Shown in pieces: positions 15,808 to 24,132 of a stretch of DNA of 64,000 nt. The notes beneath the pieces were generated by a model. It was not told the DNA's origin, did not search any database, and saw only the letters and a program-made list of their open reading frames with translations. The position numbers and the translations under genes were made by a program. Source of the stretch: JALZAQ01 sp038253885 (lineage in GTDB: Bacteria; Gemmatimonadota; Gemmatimonadetes; Gemmatimonadales; Gemmatimonadaceae); NCBI GenBank assembly GCA_038253885.1, contig JBBSGP010000008.1, positions 34,722 to 98,721 on the forward strand, given 5' to 3'. The stretch's first letter is position 1. Each line of letters begins with the position of its first letter.

Positions 15808-17067
15808 TCACGTCGGCAGTGTCGCGCCGGCGACGGAGAGGTCGCTGGAATCGACAAGGACTGAATGGTCGGCGAGCGAGCTTTCCACGACGGCGTCCGG
15901 TATCCCGAGGGGGTCCGGCGGCCAATGTGGAGCCCGTGACGAGCCGTCGCGCGCGTACCCGCGCATCATGGTGACGAACGATCGCGTGACGTCGGCGTCG
16001 AACTCCGTGCCCGACTTTCGCTCCAGGTAGTCCAGCACCTGCTCGGGCCCCCAGGAGACCCGAAACGACGAATTCGTGCGCAGCGCATCGTAGACATCAC
16101 ACACGCGCACCATCCGGCTCACGAGGTGCGCGGGACGGCGGAACCGGAGCGCTGGGTATCCGCTGCCATCCGGACGAAGGTGATGCTCATACGCCGCGGC
16201 GGCGGCCACTTCCAGCTGCCGGTTGCCGGCGAGGATCAGTCGCGCCCCTTCGACAGGGTGTCGCTGGATGAGAACGCGTTCGGCCTCGCTGAGGGCCCCA
16301 CGCCGGCTGAGGATGTCCGTCGGGATTCGCGCCATGCCCAGGTCATGGAGCAGCGCCGCGAGCCCGCAGCCGTGAACCTCCGCGGCCCGCATCTGGAGAG
16401 AGCTGGCCAGCTTCATTGTCAGCAGCGACACGTTCATGGCATGGGTTGCGGCATAGCCCTGCACCGACCGCAGCCGGAGAAGCGGCACCACGAACGTGTC
16501 GTCGCTCTGCAGCGCCACCGAGAGCGAGCGGACGATCGCCTCCGCTTCGGCGAGCGGCGCCGGATGTCCCACGCTCACTTCGCTCATCACCCATTCGACC
16601 GCATCCTGCTCCTCGACGATCGAGTAATGCGTCGATGCCGTCTCCTCTCTCTTGCCATCCCAGCCGGCTCCGCGAATACCCACGGCGCCGAAGCGGATGT
16701 TCGGAAAGCGAACGGGCTCCGCCCCATCCGGCTCGGTCTGCGCTGACAGGCGGGCAAGAACCTCTCCGAGAAACGCCGCGAACTCTTCCCGCTCCACGAT
16801 GTCGTGGAACTCGAGCCGCTGCATTCCGACCTTGGCCAGCCGGGTTCCCCATGGCCATCCCTTCATCTCCGGGATCGGGCGGTCGCGAAGCAGGATGTCA
16901 TCGCCGAAGAAGGAAAAGTCGGTCACCCGCTCCCGGCCCTGGAGGTCGGAGAGATGCTCGAAGGCGACATCGATGGCTCGCGCGCGCGCCGGATGATCCT
17001 CGCCGTAGAGAACCACCGCCGTGATGGCATGAGCGAACGAGATGAGAAAATCCGACTCGATGCTCAC
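15808..17067 (-). CDS. HD-GYP domain phosphodiesterase, copy B
   Basis: A 419-residue protein whose C-terminal half (about residues 190-370) is an HD-GYP domain: THAMNVSLLTMKLA, LLHDLGMARIP (HD), RHPVEGARL and YEHHLRPDGSGYP (HH and GYP). HD-GYP enzymes cleave c-di-GMP. The N-terminal 120 residues form a domain shared with its paralogue and with the HEAT proteins, marked by VLYGEDHP and LEFHDIVEREEFAAFL. The start is GTG at 17067, overlapping the HEAT stop as GTGA, so the two are coupled. Its glutamate after HH is replaced by Leu, which affects a third metal site in some enzymes but not the HD ligands. Confidence 0.9.
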   Translation of the reverse strand: MSIESDFLISFAHAITAVVLYGEDHPARARAIDVAFEHLSDLQGRERVTDFSFFGDDILLRDRPIPEMKGWPWGTRLAKVGMQRLEFHDIVEREEFAAFLGEVLARLSAQTEPDGAEPVRFPNIRFGAVGIRGAGWDGKREETASTHYSIVEEQDAVEWVMSEVSVGHPAPLAEAEAIVRSLSVALQSDDTFVVPLLRLRSVQGYAATHAMNVSLLTMKLASSLQMRAAEVHGCGLAALLHDLGMARIPTDILSRRGALSEAERVLIQRHPVEGARLILAGNRQLEVAAAAAYEHHLRPDGSGYPALRFRRPAHLVSRMVRVCDVYDALRTNSSFRVSWGPEQVLDYLERKSGTEFDADVTRSFVTMMRGYARDGSSRAPHWPPDPLGIPDAVVESSLADHSVLVDSSDLSVAGATLPT

Positions 17068-19232
17068 GACTCGGTGCCCGGTCGGTTGACCGCCGCCCGG
17101 ACCTCGGGGTCGGAGTGCGAGGCGGCAAGCTCGATCAGCTCGGTCACCCTCGGGTCGGAGCGGGCGTGCAGCGCCAACCCGGAGAGCGCGGCCAGGAGCT
17201 GGGGCGAGCACGGGGGAAGGCCCCGGCGCCCGAACCACCACTGGCGGTCCGGCGCGCACAGATCCAGGAGACAGCCGACCGCTGCCGGAGCGCGCGATGT
17301 GGCCAGGCCTCGAATCGCCTGCAGCTGGACGTCGATCGGGGTGTCGGCCGACGTCACCATGGAGACGAGTCGTGGCACCGCCTCCTCCGGACATTCTCCT
17401 TCCTCGGTCGCTGCCGACAGACCGAGTCGCATCATGCGATCGTCCGAATCGGCCAGCCCCTGAACGATTGCGCGCGCGCGCGTGATCGGGTTCCGAAGCA
17501 ACAGCTTGAGCGCCTCCCGGCGTACGCGCTCATCGGGGTGCGCGAGAAACGGGGATGGCGTGAAGCCGTCGGGCCACGCCGGCAGCTTGCCGATGAGAAG
17601 GAGCAGGTTGCGTTGCATGAACCAGGGGCCCCCGTCCAGCCGCGACACGAGGATGGGCCCGATGGCGGACCCGAACTGCGCCACGGCGTCGAGTAGCTTC
17701 CATCGGGTGGTCCGCTCCTTCGCCGCCTCCAGCGCATCGAGCAGTGGGGGCACCGACACCAGCCCCACCCAGGGCACGATGCGAACCATCGCGCGGACGT
17801 CGAGCGGCGCGCTGCGGAGCACCATCCTCAGCGTTTCCTCGGTGCTCAGCCGCGCCCGCAGCGCATCGCCGAACTCCGACGCATCCGGCGTCGCATCGAG
17901 GGCATCGAGCAGGAAGGCGATCTTCCCTCCGCGCACCAGCTTCTGGATCGCTTCCTCGGCGGCCACGCCGTGGACTCCGATCTCGAGACTCATCTGGATC
18001 ACGCGCTCCGGCTCGCAGCCGTTGTCGCGGCGGTCGACGATGCTCTCGACGGATGCCCGCGCACCGGGGAGCTGCGGCTCGCCCTCACCGGCGATTTCAT
18101 CACCGGTCGTTCTCCAACCCGCGACGAGGCCTCGCACGCTCTCCCTGAGCGCGGCCTCGGAGAGCGCGCGCGTCATCTCCGAGCCCTGGCGGCTGTGAGC
18201 AGCGAGCTTCGACAGCAGGGTCAGGGAGGCTGTCGACAAGCTCTGCTCCGACGCGCGGGCGCCGGCGCGCAGCATGCTGATCAACGTATCCACCGCCAGA
18301 AGCTGCGACGATTCCGACAGGAACGCCTTCCTGCGATCGGCGTTACCGTCCATCTCCAGCAGCCTCCCTCGGGTGGCTGGCGTCAGCGCATCCACCATCT
18401 GTGACAGACGGTGCTGGAGCGCCGTCGCCTCGGCTCCGCCCTTGGTGCGGATCTCGGAGAACAGCTGCATGAGATAGCTGACGATCTCCCGGTCGTAGGC
18501 GGCGGCCCGCGTCGAATCGATCGCCTTGGCCATGATCACCGGGTCCATGGAGGCGTTGACGTTCAACAGATCTCCGGCCAGCGCCACCCGCGCCAGTCCC
18601 AGCCAGAGACGATTCGCCCATTCCTGCCACTCTGCGTCGGGGATCTCGGTGGAGTCCAGCAGATCCCTCTGCTCGTAGTACAGCGGGAAGAGCTGCACGT
18701 GCGGCCACCGCATCCGGAGAGGCTGTTGCTCTCCTTCGAGCGTCGCCGGCCCGGGGCGGGCGAAGTCGCGAGCGATCGAGCGCAGTGCATCGGTCACCTC
18801 CGCCGGCTCGACGCCGCGGAGAAACTTCACCGCGCCGATTCCTCGCCGGTGCAGCTTCTGGGCGAACTGCCGCAGCACCAGACTCTGCGGATCGGTGGCA
18901 CCGCCCTCGAGCAGCAGCTGGCTGGGAGCGACGCGAAACGAGACCAGGGGCTGCTCCACGAGCAGTGCCTCCAGCCGGCGCATCAGCCCGAACGCCGCCG
19001 CGGGCGCGAGGGGATGGCCATCCGGAAAGATCGTGTAATTCTGGACCGCGGTCGTGAGCTCGACCAGGAAATCGGCCACCTCGCCCGACAGCGCCGCGCC
19101 GACTGGCGCGCCCGAGCCGGCGCTCCCGACGAGGGGGGCGCCATCCGCTTGCAGGAGCGATGAATCGGGAAGCGCAGACAGGTGGGAATCTCTCACGGTC
19201 GACATGAGGCCGTGCATGCAGGGTCCATCCAA
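17064..19232 (-). CDS. HEAT-repeat protein with YxxGHP-type N-terminal domain, copy B
   Basis: A predicted soluble protein of about 722 residues, mostly helical. The N-terminal domain (about residues 50-175) carries NYTIFPDGHP, an LLLEGGATDP turn and RRGIGAVKFLRGVEPAEV. The C-terminal 250 residues are HEAT-like helical repeats with RVRREALKLLLR. It has no enzyme motif I recognise and is probably a scaffold or partner for the HD-GYP protein encoded by the next, overlapping gene. It is paralogous over its length to the gene at 20612-22891. The start is uncertain: ATG 19232 and ATG 19205 both lack a good ribosome site. Confidence 0.8.
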   Translation of the reverse strand: MDGPCMHGLMSTVRDSHLSALPDSSLLQADGAPLVGSAGSGAPVGAALSGEVADFLVELTTAVQNYTIFPDGHPLAPAAAFGLMRRLEALLVEQPLVSFRVAPSQLLLEGGATDPQSLVLRQFAQKLHRRGIGAVKFLRGVEPAEVTDALRSIARDFARPGPATLEGEQQPLRMRWPHVQLFPLYYEQRDLLDSTEIPDAEWQEWANRLWLGLARVALAGDLLNVNASMDPVIMAKAIDSTRAAAYDREIVSYLMQLFSEIRTKGGAEATALQHRLSQMVDALTPATRGRLLEMDGNADRRKAFLSESSQLLAVDTLISMLRAGARASEQSLSTASLTLLSKLAAHSRQGSEMTRALSEAALRESVRGLVAGWRTTGDEIAGEGEPQLPGARASVESIVDRRDNGCEPERVIQMSLEIGVHGVAAEEAIQKLVRGGKIAFLLDALDATPDASEFGDALRARLSTEETLRMVLRSAPLDVRAMVRIVPWVGLVSVPPLLDALEAAKERTTRWKLLDAVAQFGSAIGPILVSRLDGGPWFMQRNLLLLIGKLPAWPDGFTPSPFLAHPDERVRREALKLLLRNPITRARAIVQGLADSDDRMMRLGLSAATEEGECPEEAVPRLVSMVTSADTPIDVQLQAIRGLATSRAPAAVGCLLDLCAPDRQWWFGRRGLPPCSPQLLAALSGLALHARSDPRVTELIELAASHSDPEVRAAVNRPGTES

Positions 19233-19337
19233 TTACAGACCACTGAGCCGCGCAGAGGTTACGCGATTGCCGACCAAGCGAGTGCCGGGATCCCCGAATC
19301 GGGGGGCTGGGCCGGCGGGAGAGGCAGTTCCGCCCCG

Positions 19338-20615
19338 TTAGAAGCTGCCGGCGTACCCTGAGGTGCCGGAGACGCGCTCCGAGTCGGGCTCGATGGCGGC
19401 GAGGCTGCGAGGCGTCGCCCGCGACAGGCGGATCGGCGTGTTCGTGTCCACGACCGCGATCTGACGATCCCACTGCCGCATCATGGTGGTGAAGGAGCGG
19501 GCCACGTCGGGATCGAAATCCTTACCCGCGCGATCCTCCACGTACCGCAGCGCGTTCTCCGACGGAAGCGCCTCGCGATGGTAGCGGCGCGTCCGCAACG
19601 CGTCGTAGACCGCGCACACCTGCACGAGACGCGAGGCGTAATGGCACTCGCGCGGGTAGTGCAGCACCGGGTAGCCACCACCGTTCAGCAGGATGTGATG
19701 CTCGTAGGCAACCACCGCCGCGAGGTCCAGCTGTGGGTCGCTCGCCAGGATCATGCGGGCCCCGGAAATCGGATGCTGTCGGAGGAGCACCCACTCGGCC
19801 TCGCTGGGTGGCCCTTCCTTGGTGACGATCTCCATCGGAACACGCGTCATCCCGATGTCGTGCAGCAGGCCGGCCACTCCGATGGCCCGGACGTCGGACG
19901 CGCCGACTCCCACGAACTCGGACAACGCCATCGCCAGCACCGAGACGTTGATCGAGTGCGTCGTCGTGTACTGATCGAACTCCTTGAGCTGCAGCAGCGG
20001 CATCACGATCTCGCTATCGCCGTGCATGGCGACCGAGAGAGATGCGACGACGCTCTCGGCTTCGCTCGCATCGAGATCCTCCCCGCTCTCGATCTTCCGA
20101 TAGATGGTCTGGATGGAATCACTCTCCTCGAGCAGCGATGGCGACACGGGCTCACCCTGAGAATCCCCGTCCGCCGCCGCCTTTCCTCCCCCCCCCCCCA
20201 CTCCGCCCCCGTCTCCGCGCACGCCGATGGCGCCGAAGCGAATGCTCGGATGGTTCGTCGCGCGCTCCGGGTTGTCACCGGCCGCTCCCGACACCAGCCT
20301 CTGCAGAACGTCGGTGAGGAAATTGTCGAACTCGACACGCGGAACATGCTCGCCGAATTCCAATCTCTCGATGCCGGCGCCGACGAGCCGCAGTCCCCAC
20401 TCCCAGTCCCGCAGGTCCCGAAGCATCAATTTCTTGTAGATGACATCGTGATCCAGGAACGAGAAGCTTGGACGCGAGTTCACGCGCTGAAGCTCGTGCA
20501 GTCGCTCATAGGCCGACGTGGCCGCGCGCTGGCGCGCCGGGTGACCCTCGGCGTACAGCGAGCTCGCCGACAGCGCCTGGCCGATGGCGTTCAGGAAGCG
20601 GATGGGATCGCTCAT
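19338..20615 (-). CDS. HD-GYP domain phosphodiesterase, copy A
   Basis: A 425-residue paralogue of the gene at 15808-17067. The HD-GYP half has THSINVSVLAMALS, LLHDIGMTRVP, RQHPISGARM and YEHHILLNGGGYP. The N-terminal domain has SLYAEGHP and IERLEFGEHVPRVEFDNFL. A linker of Gly residues (about 140-150) is encoded by a 12-C tract, absent in copy B. The ATG at 20615 has GGAAAGG 3 bases upstream and overlaps the HEAT stop as ATGA. Predicted to degrade c-di-GMP; the Glu after HH is Ile here, so activity needs testing. Confidence 0.9.
   Translation of the reverse strand: MSDPIRFLNAIGQALSASSLYAEGHPARQRAATSAYERLHELQRVNSRPSFSFLDHDVIYKKLMLRDLRDWEWGLRLVGAGIERLEFGEHVPRVEFDNFLTDVLQRLVSGAAGDNPERATNHPSIRFGAIGVRGDGGGVGGGGGKAAADGDSQGEPVSPSLLEESDSIQTIYRKIESGEDLDASEAESVVASLSVAMHGDSEIVMPLLQLKEFDQYTTTHSINVSVLAMALSEFVGVGASDVRAIGVAGLLHDIGMTRVPMEIVTKEGPPSEAEWVLLRQHPISGARMILASDPQLDLAAVVAYEHHILLNGGGYPVLHYPRECHYASRLVQVCAVYDALRTRRYHREALPSENALRYVEDRAGKDFDPDVARSFTTMMRQWDRQIAVVDTNTPIRLSRATPRSLAAIEPDSERVSGTSGYAGSF
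20188..20199. repeat. 12-base poly-C tract in HD-GYP copy A
   Basis: A homopolymer run inside the coding region, giving four Gly codons on the minus strand. Gain or loss of one base would truncate the HD-GYP domain. Confidence 0.95.
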
Positions 20616-22891
20616 GCACCTTTCCGCGACAGATCGTCACTCGGCATCTCGGCAGCCAGTTTGGCATCCGCTGCCTGCTGTATCTGAAGATCGCCCGAGG
20701 ATCGCGCCATCATGAGAGCCTCGCGGGCGCGGCGATCGTCCGGCCACCGGGCGGCCAACGCGGTGAGCGCCGCCAGCATCTCGGGCGACTTCGCGCTGAG
20801 CCGCGTGCGCGCAAGCAGCCATCTCCCTTTCCGCACCAGCACCAGCCCCAGCAGCCAGTCGAGCGTCGATGCTCCCGCCGCGCCGGCGATGGCCCTGATG
20901 CCGATGGTGCGGTGAAGGGCCGGGAGCTTCCTGTCCTCCACCAGGCTCATGATCTGCGGCACGGCCGCGCGTGGACAGGATTCGAGCGCGGCCAGGAGCG
21001 CCATCTGCGAGATCCGCTCATCGCTGTCGGTGACGCCGGTGATGATGCCCGGCTCCCGGAAGCCCGGCGTCCGCAGCATGAGCTTCAGGGCTTCTCGTCG
21101 TACGCGCGCATCCCGATGAGCCAGATGCCGGAGGGGGTTGAAGCCGTCCGGGGGCCGCGTCATGAGATTGAGCAGCGCCAGCAGGTTGCGCTGCACGTAC
21201 CAGGGACGCTCGGGCGTGATCCGCGCCGCGATGGCGGGGGCGATCGAATCCCCGAAGCTGGCGAGGAGATCCATCATCTTCCGCCGGGCAGTGCGGGAGT
21301 CGGCGAGCTCGAGAGCCGACAGCAGGAGATCGACAACCTCCACACCCATGCGGCTGACCACGCGCTCGAGAAGGTCGAAATCCAGCTGCTCGTCACGCAG
21401 CAGCTCGCGGATGTTGTCCTTCGTTCCGACGTGCTCCCAGAGCGATTGCGCGACCGCGTTGTTCTCGGGCGCGCGGACGACAGTGTCCAGCAGGGCCGCG
21501 ATGTCGCGCTGCGTCTCCATGTCGTGCACGGCGCGCCAGACGGCCGGTCCGAGCGTGTCCGTCTCGATACCCGTCATCAGCAGTCGCTTCGGCTCGCAGG
21601 GATGCTCGCGCTCCTGCATCAACGCGAACAGTCGCAAGCGCGACATGCGGTCCAGGGCCTGACGGTAGTTTTGCGGGGTCAGCTCCTCCATCGCCCACCC
21701 TTCGGCCAGCTGCTGCACCCTCTCTCGGAGCGCCATGTCGGAGCCGGCACGGAGCATCACGCCCCCCTGCTCCGCCTGGAGGGCCAGCTTGCCAAAGAGT
21801 CGCAGCAGCGAGTGCGAGATCGTGTGATTCGACGCTTCGGCGGCCGCGTTCAGCAGGGTCATCACCGCGTCCACCGCCAGACCGTGCGTCGCATCCAGCA
21901 CCAGCTTGCGGCGCTGCTCGGCATCCCCACCCATGCCGAGCAGTCTCTTCAGCGTTTCCGGCCTGATGGCACGGATCATCTGGCTCACCTGCTGGCGCAG
22001 CGAGGTCTGCGCTCCCCCCCCCCCTGACGCGGCCAGCTCCTCACCGGCAGCGAGGAAAGTGCCCATGACGCTGCGCATGAACGCCGAATCGGTCGATCGT
22101 CGCTCGATCGCGTCGGCCACTGAGCCCGGCTCGAGCACATCGGCCTCTTCGTCGCTCTGATCGATCGTGAGCGCGACCCGCGCCAGCGCTCCCCACACCC
22201 TCATCCCGCGGGCCGCGATCAAACCCTGATCGGCGTCGGGGCTCAGGATCTCGAGTCGCTCGAAGAGCAACGTGTACAGACGAGCGTGCGGCCATCGCTC
22301 CAGCTGCACCTTGATCGGAACGAGCTGCTTCTCCGCGACCACCGGATCGACAGCGAGAGCGAGTAGCAGATCGCTCAACTCCTCCCGCGTGATCCCGGGC
22401 ATGAGGCGCATCGCGCCGAGATGGTGTCGGTGAAATCGCTGCGCCATCTCCCGAAGCACGCCGTTGGCGGGATCGGTCGCGATCCCCTCGATCACGAGCT
22501 GGTCGCGCGCAATCCCGAGGGCTAGGGTCTCGCGTGTCGACAGGATCGCGCTGAGCGGACGGATCAGCGTCTCGACGGCCGCGATCAGCTGCGGATGACC
22601 TCGCGGATAGATGGCGTGGCGCTGCAGCGCCACGGCGAGGTTGAGGAGGAAATCCTGCAGATCGGGTGAGAGGGCGTGTCGCTGCCGCGTCTCCCGGCCC
22701 CCCCCCCCACCGCGCACCGCCGCGTGGCTGCCCGTCACGGCCGGCTGACGGCCGCTGGGCCGCTGCGACGCCGAGGCGTCGGGAGGGGGAGCGTTGGTCA
22801 CGGTCGTGAAGGCATGCGGTCCGACGAGCTCGGTGGTGACGAGCCGCGTGGCCGGCACGCATCGACAGAATCGGAATGCGCTGGCAGGCAC
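20612..22891 (-). CDS. HEAT-repeat protein with YxxGHP-type N-terminal domain, copy A
   Basis: A protein of up to 759 residues, paralogous to the gene at 17064-19232. The N-terminal domain has HAIYPRGHP, QLVIEGIATDP and HHLGAMRLMPGITREELSDLL; the HEAT-like part contains RVRREALKLMLR. No catalytic motif is seen. Two poly-C tracts lie inside it. The reading frame opens with GTG at 22891, but the first 70 residues are poorly conserved in type and Gly/Pro-rich; GTG at 22801 is an alternative, and neither has a clear ribosome site. It overlaps the HD-GYP copy A start by 4 bases, so the pair is probably made together. Confidence 0.8.
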   Translation of the reverse strand: MPASAFRFCRCVPATRLVTTELVGPHAFTTVTNAPPPDASASQRPSGRQPAVTGSHAAVRGGGGGRETRQRHALSPDLQDFLLNLAVALQRHAIYPRGHPQLIAAVETLIRPLSAILSTRETLALGIARDQLVIEGIATDPANGVLREMAQRFHRHHLGAMRLMPGITREELSDLLLALAVDPVVAEKQLVPIKVQLERWPHARLYTLLFERLEILSPDADQGLIAARGMRVWGALARVALTIDQSDEEADVLEPGSVADAIERRSTDSAFMRSVMGTFLAAGEELAASGGGGAQTSLRQQVSQMIRAIRPETLKRLLGMGGDAEQRRKLVLDATHGLAVDAVMTLLNAAAEASNHTISHSLLRLFGKLALQAEQGGVMLRAGSDMALRERVQQLAEGWAMEELTPQNYRQALDRMSRLRLFALMQEREHPCEPKRLLMTGIETDTLGPAVWRAVHDMETQRDIAALLDTVVRAPENNAVAQSLWEHVGTKDNIRELLRDEQLDFDLLERVVSRMGVEVVDLLLSALELADSRTARRKMMDLLASFGDSIAPAIAARITPERPWYVQRNLLALLNLMTRPPDGFNPLRHLAHRDARVRREALKLMLRTPGFREPGIITGVTDSDERISQMALLAALESCPRAAVPQIMSLVEDRKLPALHRTIGIRAIAGAAGASTLDWLLGLVLVRKGRWLLARTRLSAKSPEMLAALTALAARWPDDRRAREALMMARSSGDLQIQQAADAKLAAEMPSDDLSRKGA
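22014..22024. repeat. 11-base poly-C tract in HEAT copy A
   Basis: A homopolymer within the coding region, encoding ASGGGGAQ on the minus strand. A slippage event would frameshift the protein near its middle. Confidence 0.95.
22698..22708. repeat. 11-base poly-C tract near the 5' end of HEAT copy A
   Basis: A homopolymer encoding VRGGGGGR on the minus strand, within the low-conservation N-terminus, upstream of the YxxGHP-type domain. Slippage would abolish most of the protein. Confidence 0.95.
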
Positions 22892-23060
22892 GGCGGCGGG
22901 AGCGGGCTAATATGTGAGGTCGACGCGTCGAAAGCGACTGCCGGCCTCGGTCGCTACACTGTGCACGACATATGCACTTCGGTGCGCCGACCACCGGGAT
23001 GATCCGGACGTCGTGCGGACGGGAATGACCCGCCGCGGCGATTTTCACCAGGAGGATATC

Positions 23061-23390
23061 ATGGCGGATGAGAAGAAGAGCACCGACTCGCCCGGGACGG
23101 GAGCCGGAGCCGAGGGGGCGCGAGGAATAAAGGAGGCGGGAAGCGGCAGCGGCCAGCGCTCCAGCACCTCTGGCGGAGCGTCGAACCGCTCCGGCGAGGA
23201 GCCGCAATCGTCGTCGGCGATGGGCTCGGAGCCGATGGAAGGCCGTACGGAGGAGCACGAGAGCGGGTACGGGGGCCGTGGTGGCGAGCCGCGCACCAGC
23301 TCGAACGAGCGTGAGTCGGTCGAGCGATCCGGACAGAAGAGCGGCGATCGCGCTCATCTCGGAGATGAGGAGGCGGGTGACGGCATCTGA
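23061..23390 (+). CDS. Low-complexity hydrophilic protein
   Basis: A 109-residue protein rich in Gly, Ser, Glu, Arg and Lys, with no hydrophobic core, no signal and no cysteine. It looks intrinsically disordered, like many stress-related small hydrophilic proteins; no family is recognised. ATG at 23061 is clear because AGGAGG lies 5 bases upstream. Its 3' end overlaps the start of the ABC ATPase gene by 14 bases, suggesting co-transcription, although the products have no obvious link. Confidence 0.7.
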   Translation: MADEKKSTDSPGTGAGAEGARGIKEAGSGSGQRSSTSGGASNRSGEEPQSSSAMGSEPMEGRTEEHESGYGGRGGEPRTSSNERESVERSGQKSGDRAHLGDEEAGDGI

Positions 23391-24132
23391 GCCAGTGATC
23401 GCGGTCGACGCGCTCACGAAATACTACGGAGAGCTGGCGGCGGTGAGCCAGCTCTCCTTTCGCGTCGAGGCGGGTGAGGTGCTCGGGCTCGTGGGGCCGA
23501 ACGGTGCGGGAAAGACCACAACGCTCCGCAGTCTTGCGGGGATCATCACGCCCGGCAGCGGCACGATCCGCATCGCCGGTCATGACATGGCGCGGGATCC
23601 GCGGCGAGCGAAGCAGGAGCTCGCGTTCGTGCCCGATGAGCCGCAGCTGTTCGATTATCTGACTGTCGATGAGCATCTGCGATTCATCGGCAGGCTCTAC
23701 GGTGTGGCGGATGCGATGACCGAGATCGATCCCCTTCTCGATGAGCTCGAGCTCACCGGCAAGCGGAACGCGCTTCCGAGCGAGCTCTCACGAGGGATGA
23801 AGCAGAAGCTGGCGATCGCGTGCGGCCTGTTGCATCGCCCCAGGGCTCTGCTCCTCGACGAGCCGCTGACCGGTCTCGATCCGGTCGGTATCCGGCGCAT
23901 GAAAGCGACGATCTCCGAACGCGCTAGCAGAGGGACGGCCGTGATCCTCAGCTCTCATCTGCTGCATCTGGTCGAGGAGCTCTGCACACGGATTCTCATC
24001 ATCCAGAGCGGCCGCCTGGTGGCACTCGGCGGGATGAGCGAAATCATCGCCGATCGGCCTCAGCTCGCCGGCCGTGGCCTCGAAGAGGTCTTTCTCGCCC
24101 TCACCTCCACGGGAACGGGCGGCGCGGCGTGA
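23377..24132 (+). CDS. ABC transporter ATP-binding protein (ABC-2 type)
   Basis: A 251-residue ATPase with Walker A GPNGAGKTT, signature LSRGMKQKL, Walker B ALLLDEPLTGLD and the switch His in LSSHLL. It powers the membrane protein encoded next, whose GTG overlaps this stop as GTGA. GTG at 23377 is chosen because AGGAGG is 3 bases upstream; ATG at 23365 and GTG at 23395 are possible. The cargo is unknown; the signature is typical of the exporter group that pairs with ABC-2 permeases. Confidence 0.93.
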   Translation: MTASEPVIAVDALTKYYGELAAVSQLSFRVEAGEVLGLVGPNGAGKTTTLRSLAGIITPGSGTIRIAGHDMARDPRRAKQELAFVPDEPQLFDYLTVDEHLRFIGRLYGVADAMTEIDPLLDELELTGKRNALPSELSRGMKQKLAIACGLLHRPRALLLDEPLTGLDPVGIRRMKATISERASRGTAVILSSHLLHLVEELCTRILIIQSGRLVALGGMSEIIADRPQLAGRGLEEVFLALTSTGTGGAA

